Shown piece by piece: positions 50,683 to 59,934 of a DNA stretch of 64,000 nt. The stretch spans positions 186,001-250,000 of the forward strand of contig MBPM02000076.1 in NCBI GenBank assembly GCA_001695595.3, given 5' to 3'. Each line of letters opens with the position of its first letter. Within the stretch, counting starts at the first letter, position 1. Source of the stretch: Plasmopara viticola (taxonomy: Eukaryota; Oomycota; Peronosporomycetes; Peronosporales; Peronosporaceae). The notes under the pieces are model-generated. The model did no database searches, was not told the DNA's origin, and worked only from the letters and a program-made list of their open reading frames with translations. The position numbers were made by a program, and so were the translations under genes.

Positions 50683-52081
50683 AGTAGAAGACTGAGAGCC
50701 ACCACTTAAGCTGCAGAACATACGGTAATGTCCTGCTCACGGCAAGATCTCAGAAATCTTATGCAAGCTCGCGTCATCACGAGCATAATAGTGGGAGGAT
50801 TGTGATGTTGCGTGGGCAGGTCTCGACTGATAGGCCTATTGCAAAGAATAGATTCGTTTGTTCATGCCTTGTAAGTGATCTTTCAAGCTCAGTTCGCACG
50901 TCGAGGCCTTTAATTACCTCAGTTTTTTTTATTATAGATGGGTCTTGATTCGTACATTAAGCGCCTCTGCCAAGGCGCTTTGGGTCTTATTGACCTCGCA
51001 AGGCTTTTTGATAGCGTCCGAGATGTTTTAAAGTGAAGAAAACTTCTGCTTCGCCTATTTTTCATTTTTATGGGTGCGTATAAGTCGATCAATCTGCGCA
51101 TATCATCTTGACCGTCTATGGCGGCTTCGGCACAAATAAAACTTGCTTGCAATAAAAGCAAATGTCATGACTGGTAAACCAATCCTAGGCTTCATCGATA
51201 CCAAAAGATGCTTAAAATGCTCGTCGACAAACGACCTATCACAGTATGTAAGACTTTGAGAATTAGTCAGCACCGCCGTCTCGTTCCATTCGACGATGAG
51301 TGCGCAACCTAGCGAGTCGACATCGGAGCCAGTCACCTCTTTTAATGATATACGGCCTTGAGAAGGTGGCGTGGCGTGGCCTTATGTCGCAGAAAGTTGA
51401 AAAATGTCAATTTGTACGAAGGTTGCGCTAATTCAACAATTTCATAGCTTACATAGTCAGATCATCTACATGTCCTTAGTGCAGCTTGACCACTCCACAC
51501 AGCGTAAGCTTTCGACCAAGGATCAGTAGCACATAGTCTTAAGGCTCCATTAAGTTGGCCTTGGCATAAAGACAAGATGAATTTGTCGCAGCGTACACCA
51601 AGCACTTTCATACAATTTAACATTCGTCCCTTAGCCTTTTGTTTAAATCCTACCTGTTGCAACTAGGGAATGTGTACGCGCTTTCATGTCCCCTTTAAAA
51701 AGACTGTTCATCACTAAAGCGCTCTGGAGCCACCTAGTATTATCAAGACAATTGCGATTTCGGAACGAACTTTTGTTCCTTTGTTTACAATAGCAGTGCT
51801 TGCCGTTGGCTCCTTGATGCAAGCTATCAGATATACCAGACAGAAAAATCTTTCTCCGGATAGCTCATCCTCACCTATTTAATCAATTTATTAGTTTTGG
51901 CCCAAAAGTTTATTCTGATTGGACACTGCTACTTTCTTATTTGTAGAGGCACAATCTAACCTATTTTGTATAGTCATATTTCAAGCAAATCTCCAGGTAT
52001 CCAAGGAGGCGAATAATAGTGTTTGCGAGATTGCTAATCAGATAAAGCGTATGACGATCTTTGCTCAGAAGATCTCCAATG

Positions 52082-52097
52082 TCATTTAGCAACGTTC
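52082..52097 (+). promoter_or_regulatory. Oomycete-type initiator element of the FGE-like gene
   Basis: TCATTTAGCAACGTTC fits the initiator pattern TCATT-spacer-CAW-TT. It lies 28 bases before ATG 52126, giving a short 5' leader as usual in oomycetes. Confidence 0.5.
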
Positions 52098-52125
52098 AGT
52101 GCCACGCACACATCAAACTAATTCC

Positions 52126-54387
52126 ATGCGTGTTTTGTCTAAAGCATATTGTATTGTGTTCTTCTGCCTCTTTGACCATGCACTCGGTTGGGACCAACAA
52201 CCCGATGGATACGAGATAATCGACCGTCCCAATGCATATCAAGATCTTGACACTTGGCGACAGGAATGGAATATGTGGAAAAAGATGGAGCTCATTACAA
52301 ATCGCTACGATCCGAACGATGCATGCACCGTATACAATCTTCCGCAAACGCAGTGGACGCAAAAGAACTTCGTGCAGGTGTTTCTCATAATAACTGACCG
52401 AGCAATCTATGATCGCGAGGCGCAACAGTACACAGTGGACAAATACGTGGACGACATGGTGGAGCGAGTGGGTTCCTTTGATAGTGTGGTGCTCTGGTCG
52501 GGATACCCAAACATTGGTGTTGACAATCGAAGTCAATGGGATCTACTGCGAGACCTACCTGGTGGCATTGAGGGGGTCAAAAGGGTAATCGCTGATTTTC
52601 ATCGTCGAGACATTAAAGTAATTCTTCCGTACAACCCTTGGGATATCGGGACTCGTGGTGAAATAGGACAAGAGGATACGGTACGTATGTATACTGCCGA
52701 CATCGCGACGCTACACGCGATGATAGCAGAGCTAGATGCTGATGGATTTAACGGTGACACAATGTACGGCGTTCCAAAGTCCTTTTTTAATTGCAGTGAC
52801 CCGTTGGTAGCATCTCCAGAGGGTGGTGTACCCTCCGCATACCTAAGTTACAATCCTCTGAGTTGGGGTTACTTTCTCAATTACTCGAATTTTCCGCCCG
52901 TGGCACGGGCGAAGTTTTTGGAGCACAGACATATGGTGCAGATATGTGCACGCTGGTCACTTGATAGGACATTAGAGCTCCAGATGGCATTCTTTAATGG
53001 TGCAGGGTACGTAATCTGGGAAAACGTATGGGGCATTTGGAACGCCATGACCGAACGTGAAGATCAGATGACTAAGAGAATGTTTACTATTCTACGCAAA
53101 TTCGGAACATTTGTGTCGACTGGAGAGTGGACACCATACTACAATTGGGCGGGTGAAGACGTGTTTGTTAGTGCCTTTACTCTACCAAGTGATGAGTCGC
53201 TGTACACGATCATCAGCACAATGCAGTCAAATATGAGCTACGATCTGCTACTTCCTTTCAACCAGTCTGATAATAACGTGCGCGTGTACGACATTTATCA
53301 TGGTGTAGAACTTCGAAAAGAGGTGATGAAGTCTTCCACGAACGGCACGATCATCAAGATCATGCTCGAGCCTCGAGCATTTAGTGCTGTCTATACCACG
53401 AGGTCCAATAAGGACTTATCTTCCTTTCTCAGCAAGATGCAAGCCCTGACGCTCAAGCCCCTGGCCGACTTCTCGATGAAAAGAGGTTTGCTTCAACAAA
53501 AATTGATTCGAAGTCCTAGCACTTTTGATCATGCGAATAGTATGGACTCTTCTGAAATGAAACAGGTAATTGGAATGAAAAGCTGGTGGTTCAACGTCAG
53601 TGGCGTTCAGATTGAACCGGTTTCTACTTGGACGCCAGCTTTCGATCAATTCGGTACCGGTGTGCAGTTTCCGTGGGAGAATCGCCCGTGGAACAATCAC
53701 TCAACAAGGTTATTAATCCAAGATTTTATGATTGACAGATATCCAGTGACCAATGCGCAATACCTGATCTTCCTGAAGGCCAGTGGTTACATTCCAAAGT
53801 CTTTGAAACGCTTCTTATTGCACTGGGAAAACCGTCAAGGACGAGTCCCTGCTTTGTGGAGCATTCCGACTGGTTTAGAACAGACTCCTGTTGTGAATGT
53901 TGCGCTCGAGGATGCCAATGCTTATGCCAATTATTACGGCAAGCGCCTTCCGCACGACTGGGAATGGCAATACGTCGCTTCCAATGGAGATAACTACGAT
54001 GCGTATCCGTGGGAAGCCGAATTGGACAAGACCAAGCTGCCGAAGGCATATCACGGCCAGGAGCTACCTCAGCTGAGCCCTGTGGGATCATGCAAGAGAT
54101 CTCGCTCGACAAAGTTTGGGGTGGAAGACATGATAGGCTACATTTGGCAGATGACGGATCAGTTTTGCGACTCGCACACGTGCGGCATTCTCCTTCGTGG
54201 AGGAAGCAGCTATTCTCCTATTGCAGCTACGCTCGCCGACCCCAATTGGTATTTCCCACAAGCTCTGGACGCCCAACAACACAATCGCTTCCTTATGATG
54301 AGCGAAAGTTATGACCGCTCTTCCATGGTGGGCTTTCGCTGTGCTAAAAATGTATATCCTGATCGCAAATTCGACCGTGAGACTTAA
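52126..54387 (+). CDS. Secreted two-domain protein: TIM-barrel-like domain fused to FGE/sulfatase-modifying-factor-like domain
   Basis: Intact single-exon gene of 753 residues. I chose ATG 52126 because it gives a clean signal peptide (MRVLSKAYCIVFFCLFDHALG) and follows an initiator element; the upstream in-frame codon at 52099 is GTG. Residues about 25-370 look like a glycoside-hydrolase-type barrel: DSVVLWSGYPN, IKVILPYNPWDIGTRGE, LDADGFNGDTMYG, RTLELQMAFFNGAGYVIWEN. Residues about 490-742 form an FGE (SUMF1/EgtB-like) fold: FMIDRYPVTNAQYLIFL, TPVVNVALEDANAYANYYGK, RLPHDWEWQYVA, MIGYIWQMTD, LLRGGSSY, and GFRCAKN at the end. True FGEs have two catalytic Cys after the GGS box; here GGSSYSP and the next 40 residues have none, so formylglycine-generating activity is unlikely. 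Several Asn-X-Ser/Thr sites suit a secreted glycoprotein. The likely role is extracellular carbohydrate binding or processing; this is inference. Confidence 0.85.
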   Translation: MRVLSKAYCIVFFCLFDHALGWDQQPDGYEIIDRPNAYQDLDTWRQEWNMWKKMELITNRYDPNDACTVYNLPQTQWTQKNFVQVFLIITDRAIYDREAQQYTVDKYVDDMVERVGSFDSVVLWSGYPNIGVDNRSQWDLLRDLPGGIEGVKRVIADFHRRDIKVILPYNPWDIGTRGEIGQEDTVRMYTADIATLHAMIAELDADGFNGDTMYGVPKSFFNCSDPLVASPEGGVPSAYLSYNPLSWGYFLNYSNFPPVARAKFLEHRHMVQICARWSLDRTLELQMAFFNGAGYVIWENVWGIWNAMTEREDQMTKRMFTILRKFGTFVSTGEWTPYYNWAGEDVFVSAFTLPSDESLYTIISTMQSNMSYDLLLPFNQSDNNVRVYDIYHGVELRKEVMKSSTNGTIIKIMLEPRAFSAVYTTRSNKDLSSFLSKMQALTLKPLADFSMKRGLLQQKLIRSPSTFDHANSMDSSEMKQVIGMKSWWFNVSGVQIEPVSTWTPAFDQFGTGVQFPWENRPWNNHSTRLLIQDFMIDRYPVTNAQYLIFLKASGYIPKSLKRFLLHWENRQGRVPALWSIPTGLEQTPVVNVALEDANAYANYYGKRLPHDWEWQYVASNGDNYDAYPWEAELDKTKLPKAYHGQELPQLSPVGSCKRSRSTKFGVEDMIGYIWQMTDQFCDSHTCGILLRGGSSYSPIAATLADPNWYFPQALDAQQHNRFLMMSESYDRSSMVGFRCAKNVYPDRKFDRET

Positions 54388-54950
54388 AAATGTGAATGTA
54401 GACGAAGAATGGATCAATATAAAGCACTAAATTTTCAAAGGAAGAATCTGCTATAGTATAACCACTACTAGGACACAAATTTATTAGTAAGTGTTTGAAT
54501 TGAGTCTGAAGTAACGAGAAGATGTTCGAGAGTGTTTTTTCTCATTTTTAATTACTAATTCAGGTGGATCATTGACGATTACAAGATAAATGCTCACTTA
54601 GCCGTTACTTTTCTCCCCTCGCATTGACGATTTCGAACCTCTTGTCGATCCGTTGGTGCTCCAAAGGCCACATACAGAGAGTCGCAAAGCAAGTTACCGC
54701 ATTTGAAGAGACAGACAGCTGTCGACACTACAGTTGACGCTCAGGCCATTTTGAGGTAAGACGCACACAGTGGTGGACAACCCGAAGTCTATGATAAGCG
54801 CCTTGTGCCTCTTCACACTTCCGGGCTATTTTTAGCCACACAGATATGGCTACACTCTGAAAGGCATCCATTTACTAATTACGTGTTTCATCATGCAACA
54901 TCAGCCACGACATTTCCTTGCTAAATCTCAACTGCAACAAGAGAAACGCT

Positions 54951-54966
54951 ACATTGCTCCAATTCC
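54951..54966 (+). promoter_or_regulatory. Initiator-like element of the RWP-RK/MYB gene
   Basis: ACATTGCTCCAATTCC resembles the oomycete initiator pattern with one mismatch at the first base. It ends 20 bases before ATG 54987. Confidence 0.4.
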
Positions 54967-54986
54967 AACCAAACGAGGTGAGTAAA

Positions 54987-56465
54987 ATGGGCATGGCGTG
55001 CGAAGTGGAGAGCCGAGCGGTGACTGGCGAGCATGAGGCGACGAATGGCGAAAGCATGTGGGGTAGGCAATCTAATGGAACTAGCGATCCAAAGCTTAAT
55101 CCAGAAGAGACGGCCATTATTCTAACGAGTTTAAGCAAAGGATTTTCCGACGGCGTAGCTCCTTTGTCGGTAATTACCGACTCGGATGGAGACAACATGA
55201 TGGAGTCCGACTCAGACGAGGCCATTTTCCAACACCGTCAAGGCTCTGTGTCAAGCGCCGTTGGCAAAGTACATCGCGTGCAGCAAATCAATTTCGACGG
55301 TCCACAAGGCAGTAAACTTGACTTTACGGACGATGCGGGGTTCAGTCATCGGTTTCGAAATGAGAGCAATCGGGTCAAAAGTCTGGTCACAAAGCATATT
55401 TCTATCGAGGAATTACGTGCGCACTTTGATCGACCCATTATTGACGTAGCGAAGGACTTTGGCATATGCATCACACTGATGAAGAAAATTTGTCGTCGCA
55501 ATGGCATCAAAAGGTGGCCACATCGCCAAATTCGGTCATTGTCTAAAAGCATCGCTTCTATGGAGGCAGCCATGCTCAGTGCTCACGGTAGTGAAAGGGA
55601 GAGATACCAGGACCAGATCGTCAACTTGAAAATGAAGCGCGAGTCTGTGATAGCGGACCCTAACAGAGACAACTCGATGCATCTCAAGACGTCGCCAACG
55701 TCTTCGACGCACAGTGGATCCTCGGACCAAAGTGATGATTCTCATTCATCATTCCATAAAGTGTCACTTCAAGCCAATTACAACGGGCGTGCTTCATCGC
55801 AGACTTTTCAAGTACCATCTCTTAAAGTAGAAAACTTGGCGACTTCAAGCAATTCAAACACAGGTCTTTCAAAGGGTGGGCGCTGGACAAGCGAAGAACA
55901 CGCCGCCTTCTTGAAAGGTATCCGCTTGTATGGGAAAGACTGGCGCCGCGTGGCGCAAGTTGTAATGACGCGTAGTGCAGTGCAAACGCGTACTCATGCT
56001 CAAAAATATTTATTGAAATTTGCTGGGCGCTTACCTTTCGATCCTGATGAGATGCTCAAGGACCAATACTCGACATCAATGCAGGATCAGCATGAAGCTG
56101 CTTCAGTCAAGCCTCTTGCATCCGTGCTGAGCCCAACAAGTGTGACGTCAAGTAATCCTGCAGCAATGACGTCAGTGGGTGACGATTGCACGAGCTCTGA
56201 AATGTGTACCTCGGAGAAAGAGCAACCTCCAGCAAATCACGGGGAATCCATGGCAATGATCTTGAATGGGAGTCCTCACGTAGCTGCTAAAGCAGGATCC
56301 TGTAAGACTCACGCTGGAACGTCCACACTGCCACCACTTCTACCAGCAATTACGATGGATGCGGCGTCGTTCCATCAGCACTCACAGCAGTTTACGGTGG
56401 AAAGATCTTTTCAGCATTTTGTCCAGCGAGAGGATCTACAACATCAGCAGCACGTAGCGCCATAG
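54987..56465 (+). CDS. Putative transcription factor with RWP-RK and SHAQKYF-type MYB domains
   Basis: Intact ORF of 492 residues from ATG 54987 (AAAATGG context; the longer frame starts with TTG) to TAG 56465. Residues about 138-187 form an RWP-RK domain: ISIEELRAHFDRPIIDVAKD, a Cys-containing helix CITLMKKICRRNGI, and the signature KRWPHRQIRSL. A heptad-like helix follows (about 190-222). Residues about 297-347 are a single MYB repeat of the SHAQKYF class: GGRWTSEEHAAFLKGIRLYG, KDWRRVAQVV, and TRTHAQKYLLKFAG, with Thr for the first Ser and Leu for the last Phe. Both domains bind DNA in their families, so the protein is predicted to be a nuclear regulator. The linker and C-terminus are Ser/Thr/Gln/His-rich and disordered-looking. 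It lies 600 bases after the FGE-like gene on the same strand and converges with the COX5B-like gene. A GTGAGT at 54979-54984 could be a splice donor, but no intron is needed. Confidence 0.9.
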   Translation: MGMACEVESRAVTGEHEATNGESMWGRQSNGTSDPKLNPEETAIILTSLSKGFSDGVAPLSVITDSDGDNMMESDSDEAIFQHRQGSVSSAVGKVHRVQQINFDGPQGSKLDFTDDAGFSHRFRNESNRVKSLVTKHISIEELRAHFDRPIIDVAKDFGICITLMKKICRRNGIKRWPHRQIRSLSKSIASMEAAMLSAHGSERERYQDQIVNLKMKRESVIADPNRDNSMHLKTSPTSSTHSGSSDQSDDSHSSFHKVSLQANYNGRASSQTFQVPSLKVENLATSSNSNTGLSKGGRWTSEEHAAFLKGIRLYGKDWRRVAQVVMTRSAVQTRTHAQKYLLKFAGRLPFDPDEMLKDQYSTSMQDQHEAASVKPLASVLSPTSVTSSNPAAMTSVGDDCTSSEMCTSEKEQPPANHGESMAMILNGSPHVAAKAGSCKTHAGTSTLPPLLPAITMDAASFHQHSQQFTVERSFQHFVQREDLQHQQHVAP

Positions 56466-56730
56466 AGAGATCCAAATAGACACTTTTTGAGAATGGCGTG
56501 ATCGTATTTGGACCAGTTTTGATTAGTCTGTCACCATGTTTGCTTACGACTGCATTTATAACAATAATTGGTGCTACGTGTGGCTGGGGCCGCAAAGTTC
56601 ACTTTAGATGTAAAGAAGACGGACAAGTAGTAATCATTTTTTCTATTTATTGCCTTCTTTCGCATTTCAATCTTACGCCTGAACGAGAAAAGAGAAAGCA
56701 AGAGCCTGAGTCACCCACGACAGAACTTGC

Positions 56731-57144
56731 CTACTGTTGCTTGGCCTCGACCTCTTTCACGAGCTTCGCAAGCTCCTCGGGATTGTACAGCATAAAGTAC
56801 TTCTCAATTTCCGGCAAGTAATGCACCTTGCCCTTCTCCATGTTAAACCAATACACATACGACGCATCATTGTGCGAGACACCCACGGTGCGTACATTGT
56901 TAAAAGAGGGCACGAAGATTGGATCGTCCTTAGAGTTGCCCTGTGTCTCATCCGACTCGAGTGGGTCGCGGTTAAATTGTGTCACGCCGACTTCGGCGGC
57001 CTCGAGCTCCTGACGCTCTCGACCGACGGCGTGCTCAAGATCATCGGGAATGCCACCATGAGAGGCAAAGCTGCGTGCGGCTAGTCGGACGGAAGAACGG
57101 AAGGGGGCAAAAGTACGCGCTGCGAGACTCATGCTTGTATACAT
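56731..57144 (-). CDS. COX5B: Cytochrome c oxidase subunit 5b-like protein, mitochondrial
   Basis: Intact 137-residue ORF with ATG at 57144. Residues 1-29 form a mitochondrial targeting peptide (Arg/Ser/Ala-rich, no acidic residue: SLAARTFAPFRSSVRLAARS). Residues 40-60 are acidic and helical. Residues 73-113 match the conserved core of subunit Vb: KDDPIFVPSFNNVRTVG, then YVYWFNMEKGKVHYLPEIE. This nuclear-encoded subunit sits on the matrix side of respiratory complex IV. The four zinc-binding Cys of animal and fungal Vb are missing: VGV-S-H replaces VGC-x-C near residue 88, and YLPEIE (109-114) replaces the CPxCG turn. The name is therefore given for fold and position; zinc binding is not expected. 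Convergent with the RWP-RK/MYB gene, with 265 bases between stops. Confidence 0.85.
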   Translation of the reverse strand: MYTSMSLAARTFAPFRSSVRLAARSFASHGGIPDDLEHAVGRERQELEAAEVGVTQFNRDPLESDETQGNSKDDPIFVPSFNNVRTVGVSHNDASYVYWFNMEKGKVHYLPEIEKYFMLYNPEELAKLVKEVEAKQQ

Positions 57145-57339
57145 TGCGTTTGTGAGGGGGCGGAGCTACGCTTGAGAAGAATTTTTGGTAAATTGCTACC
57201 CTTACAAAAAGTTTCTTCAGCAACCAGTTAAATGTTAAAAGTGTAGTCTACATATTACGATCGTTTTTAGTGTAGAAAAGGCTAATCAAGGCATCTAATT
57301 ATTCGATATTACAGACAATTACATAAAGCCGAGCATGAC

Positions 57340-57540
57340 AAACACCCAATCGGCATTACATGAAGAAAGATTTAGCGGTACGACAAAAAAGCAAAGAAAT
57401 TGGATTTGATCATAGCTTAGGAAGCATTTTATTGCTCGCCTTGATTGCTTAAGATCGAGTGAACACTCGCTTGCCGACAGAGCACATAACTTCCTATACG
57501 CCTCCTCTGTGCAAGGTACTGTCTGACCCCATCGCAAGTA
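57340..57540 (-). repeat. Dispersed repeat 'CTDEAY', copy 3
   Basis: The plus-strand core tatacgcctcctctgtgcaa (57496-57515) matches the copies at 28.9 and 42.3 kb. The minus-strand frame reads WGQTVPCTEEAYRKLCALSA, then SECSLDL. It is a decayed coding fragment of the same family as copy 2. Confidence 0.45.
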
Positions 57541-58983
57541 TTAAAATGGATTTGTGCTGGCGCCGCTTGTACAACGTCCTCAAGCTTTACTTTCAGCCAT
57601 CAAGGCTTCTATATAAGAAAGTGTAACGGATGCGTAATTGCAGCGGCTAGAAAAGTTGGCTATAGCTGTTGTGTACATAATTTGCACTTACTATGGCGAA
57701 GTATAGCATCAAAGAACTTACTAAGCAACTTTTGTTTAGATGATTTAATAAGGTGATATGCAATATTCAACTTAAGGAGAGGTGGATTTTGCAAAGCTAG
57801 CAAAGCTGCAATCACGCACTTTGCCTTGGAGTCTAGAGTAACAGATGGACTGAGGGTGTTACTTTTAACTTACACTGTTCTTGTATTTTAGAAGCGATAA
57901 TGCTCTCAAGTCTGATTAGTCTTTATAGTGGAACGAAAAACAGGTGGATGATGCCGCGTGAAAATAACCAGACGGCGCGCCTGGTATGTAACGATTAAAC
58001 CGGGTACCATATGTGGAGCATACACTTCGCTTGTTAAGCTTCTTTGAGTGGGCATCCTTTTCTTGTCGGGGATTGTCTGCTTTGATGGCAGTGAAAGTTA
58101 ATCGAATATGATCACGGCTTACGGCCAAGCTGAACCTCGCCTGACGCGATTCTAAGATACAAAGTTTACGGTCCTTGTGGGGTTCAACAATTTTTCCCTC
58201 TTTACCAGACAAGCAGTTCAAAAGAAAAGAAGGGTATTTTATATATCATGAATGACCATGATGCAATGATACGTATCCAAGCCGAAATACTTCACCACCA
58301 CATGGTAGCTGCACAGACGTCCTAGAGCCATAACTTAGCGAATAATGAATTTTTGAGGATATGGTATGCATTCCTAATCTAGAATAGCGCGATGTTTTTG
58401 CACGTCGTGCAATATCAGCCCTTTCCGAGCAAGACTTTTATTGAATGCTGGAGTCTTAAAGAACGCTCTGACCCATTCTAACTCATTAAATTGTGCCAAT
58501 ACCATGATCTTTGTTGAAAGGCTGGCTGTGTAGAAAATCCAAAGCTATGCGAATAAGTACTTGCAATGAGTAATGCCAGCCGTCGTGCTTGACACGATCA
58601 TCCATCCACTTGATCACACCTTATTAATCTAACTGAAAATGGGGTAGATTGCAGCTATTCGTTGCATGAATTATTGGTGTGTAGCTGTTCAGATCGAGCA
58701 AACCTGACTAATTAAGTCATGCAACTGTGCTCTTAGCATCCGGGAAGCTGTCTAGGTAGATTAACGTTAATGTCCCGGCCATGATCGTTTTCTCACGCAG
58801 TTAATGCTTGAAGAACTTACGGATGCTATTATCCGTGGAAATGGCCGCGCCGAGGGGATCAGCTAGTTACAACAAAGATTCAACTGATTGAGTTTATTTC
58901 ACCTATCGCCAATCGGCTACTGTTTATGTCAGCCATCAGTCTCCGATATTACTTCCCGTCCATAAACCAATCGCCTATATTCA
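57541..58983. other. Gene-poor stretch
   Basis: A minus-strand frame (57916-58221, TTG-opened) has protein-like words such as KIVEPHKDRKLCILESRQAR and FTAIKADNPRQEKDAHSKKL but no ATG and no recognised family. It may be a remnant. Nothing else was recognised. Confidence 0.35.
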
Positions 58984-59385
58984 TTAAGCTGTATTCATTA
59001 TCAACGGCCCCAATTTTTCGTATAACCTTCTATTTGCGAATAATCGCCCGCAAGCAGGATTATGACACTGAAAACTGCGTTCGCTAAAGTGCACTAGCAA
59101 AGCGCATGTCTTATTCGACACCATCTTGTCCTGAAGACCATTATGCTTGGTACTGAATCTTTTAGCAGCCTTGCTGTCTATTTTCACTTGAGCCAAAGCG
59201 TCGAACAATTTTCGGCAAGTAGATGACAAAGGGAATGCATATGAACTCTTAGTTGTTGGCTCAGCACTTGCAGGCTCTGCAAAGGAGCTGACGAGTGAGT
59301 CGCGCTTCTGGCAGCTCTTGTGGCTCCTCACGTACTGTGTACATATGAGGCAAGAAGACGATTTTTCTGGCCCTAAGGGCGGCAT
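58984..59385 (-). CDS. Unrecognised small protein with Cys/His clusters
   Basis: ATG at 59385 gives 133 residues. The N-terminal part has SSCLICTQYVRSHKSCQKR, with Cys-x2-Cys and a later His/Cys pair; the C-terminal part has SFQCHNPACGRLFANRRLYE, which looks like the first half of a C2H2-type finger. The centre is Lys/Ser-rich. No complete known zinc finger can be assigned and no homologue is recognised. It lies between repeat-derived sequences, with the gypsy fragment upstream on the same strand, so origin from a mobile element is possible. Confidence 0.3.
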   Translation of the reverse strand: MPPLGPEKSSSCLICTQYVRSHKSCQKRDSLVSSFAEPASAEPTTKSSYAFPLSSTCRKLFDALAQVKIDSKAAKRFSTKHNGLQDKMVSNKTCALLVHFSERSFQCHNPACGRLFANRRLYEKLGPLIMNTA

Positions 59386-59934
59386 ATTGGATTATTGTGC
59401 GCCTCGATCGTTCAAAATAATTACTTGATAAGATTTGTTGAATATCTTCTTTAGTGAAGCAAACAGTTTGTCAACTCATACCGTTGCAGCATTCGCTTTC
59501 GACGGGTTTTAACTCGTTTTTGACATCATACCCTACTACAGATTTATGCATTTAAGGCATTCGTTTTGGTAGCCTAGTGGTTGATTACCAATAATCCTAT
59601 TAGATTGGTCAATTCATATTCCGACTTGCACAAAAACGCGTCGACAAACATTGTCTTTATCTTTAAAGGTTGTGTAAAGCACGGAAGTTATATACCGTGA
59701 AGAATGGCAGCCGTTTTGCCATTCTTTGGTACAAGTGTCGCTAATTTTGGGAACGCATCGTATGAATTGACGACAAAGAGCTTGGACATCAGAAGTTCTC
59801 CCTAATACTTATCAGAAAGAGTAATGTCTTGTCATGATCCGTTTTTTCAGATTTATCCCCATCGGGACTATAACGACATGACTCACCCATGACCGTACTG
59901 ATTGAGTTGAGGTAAATGCAAGTTATGTCATAGA

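Larger units (their letters stand above)
46845..52081. other. Gene-poor stretch with two repeat copies
   Basis: It contains repeat copies C (47.9 kb) and B (50.45 kb). Frames such as 47211-47477 and 47504-47758 (plus), and 50919-51336 (minus), show no motif. No RNA gene was recognised. The right end carries the promoter of the 52.1-kb gene. Confidence 0.4.

Noticed and set aside
52096..54417. Minus-strand frames across the FGE-like gene
   Set aside because: They are shadows of the intact, domain-bearing plus-strand gene.
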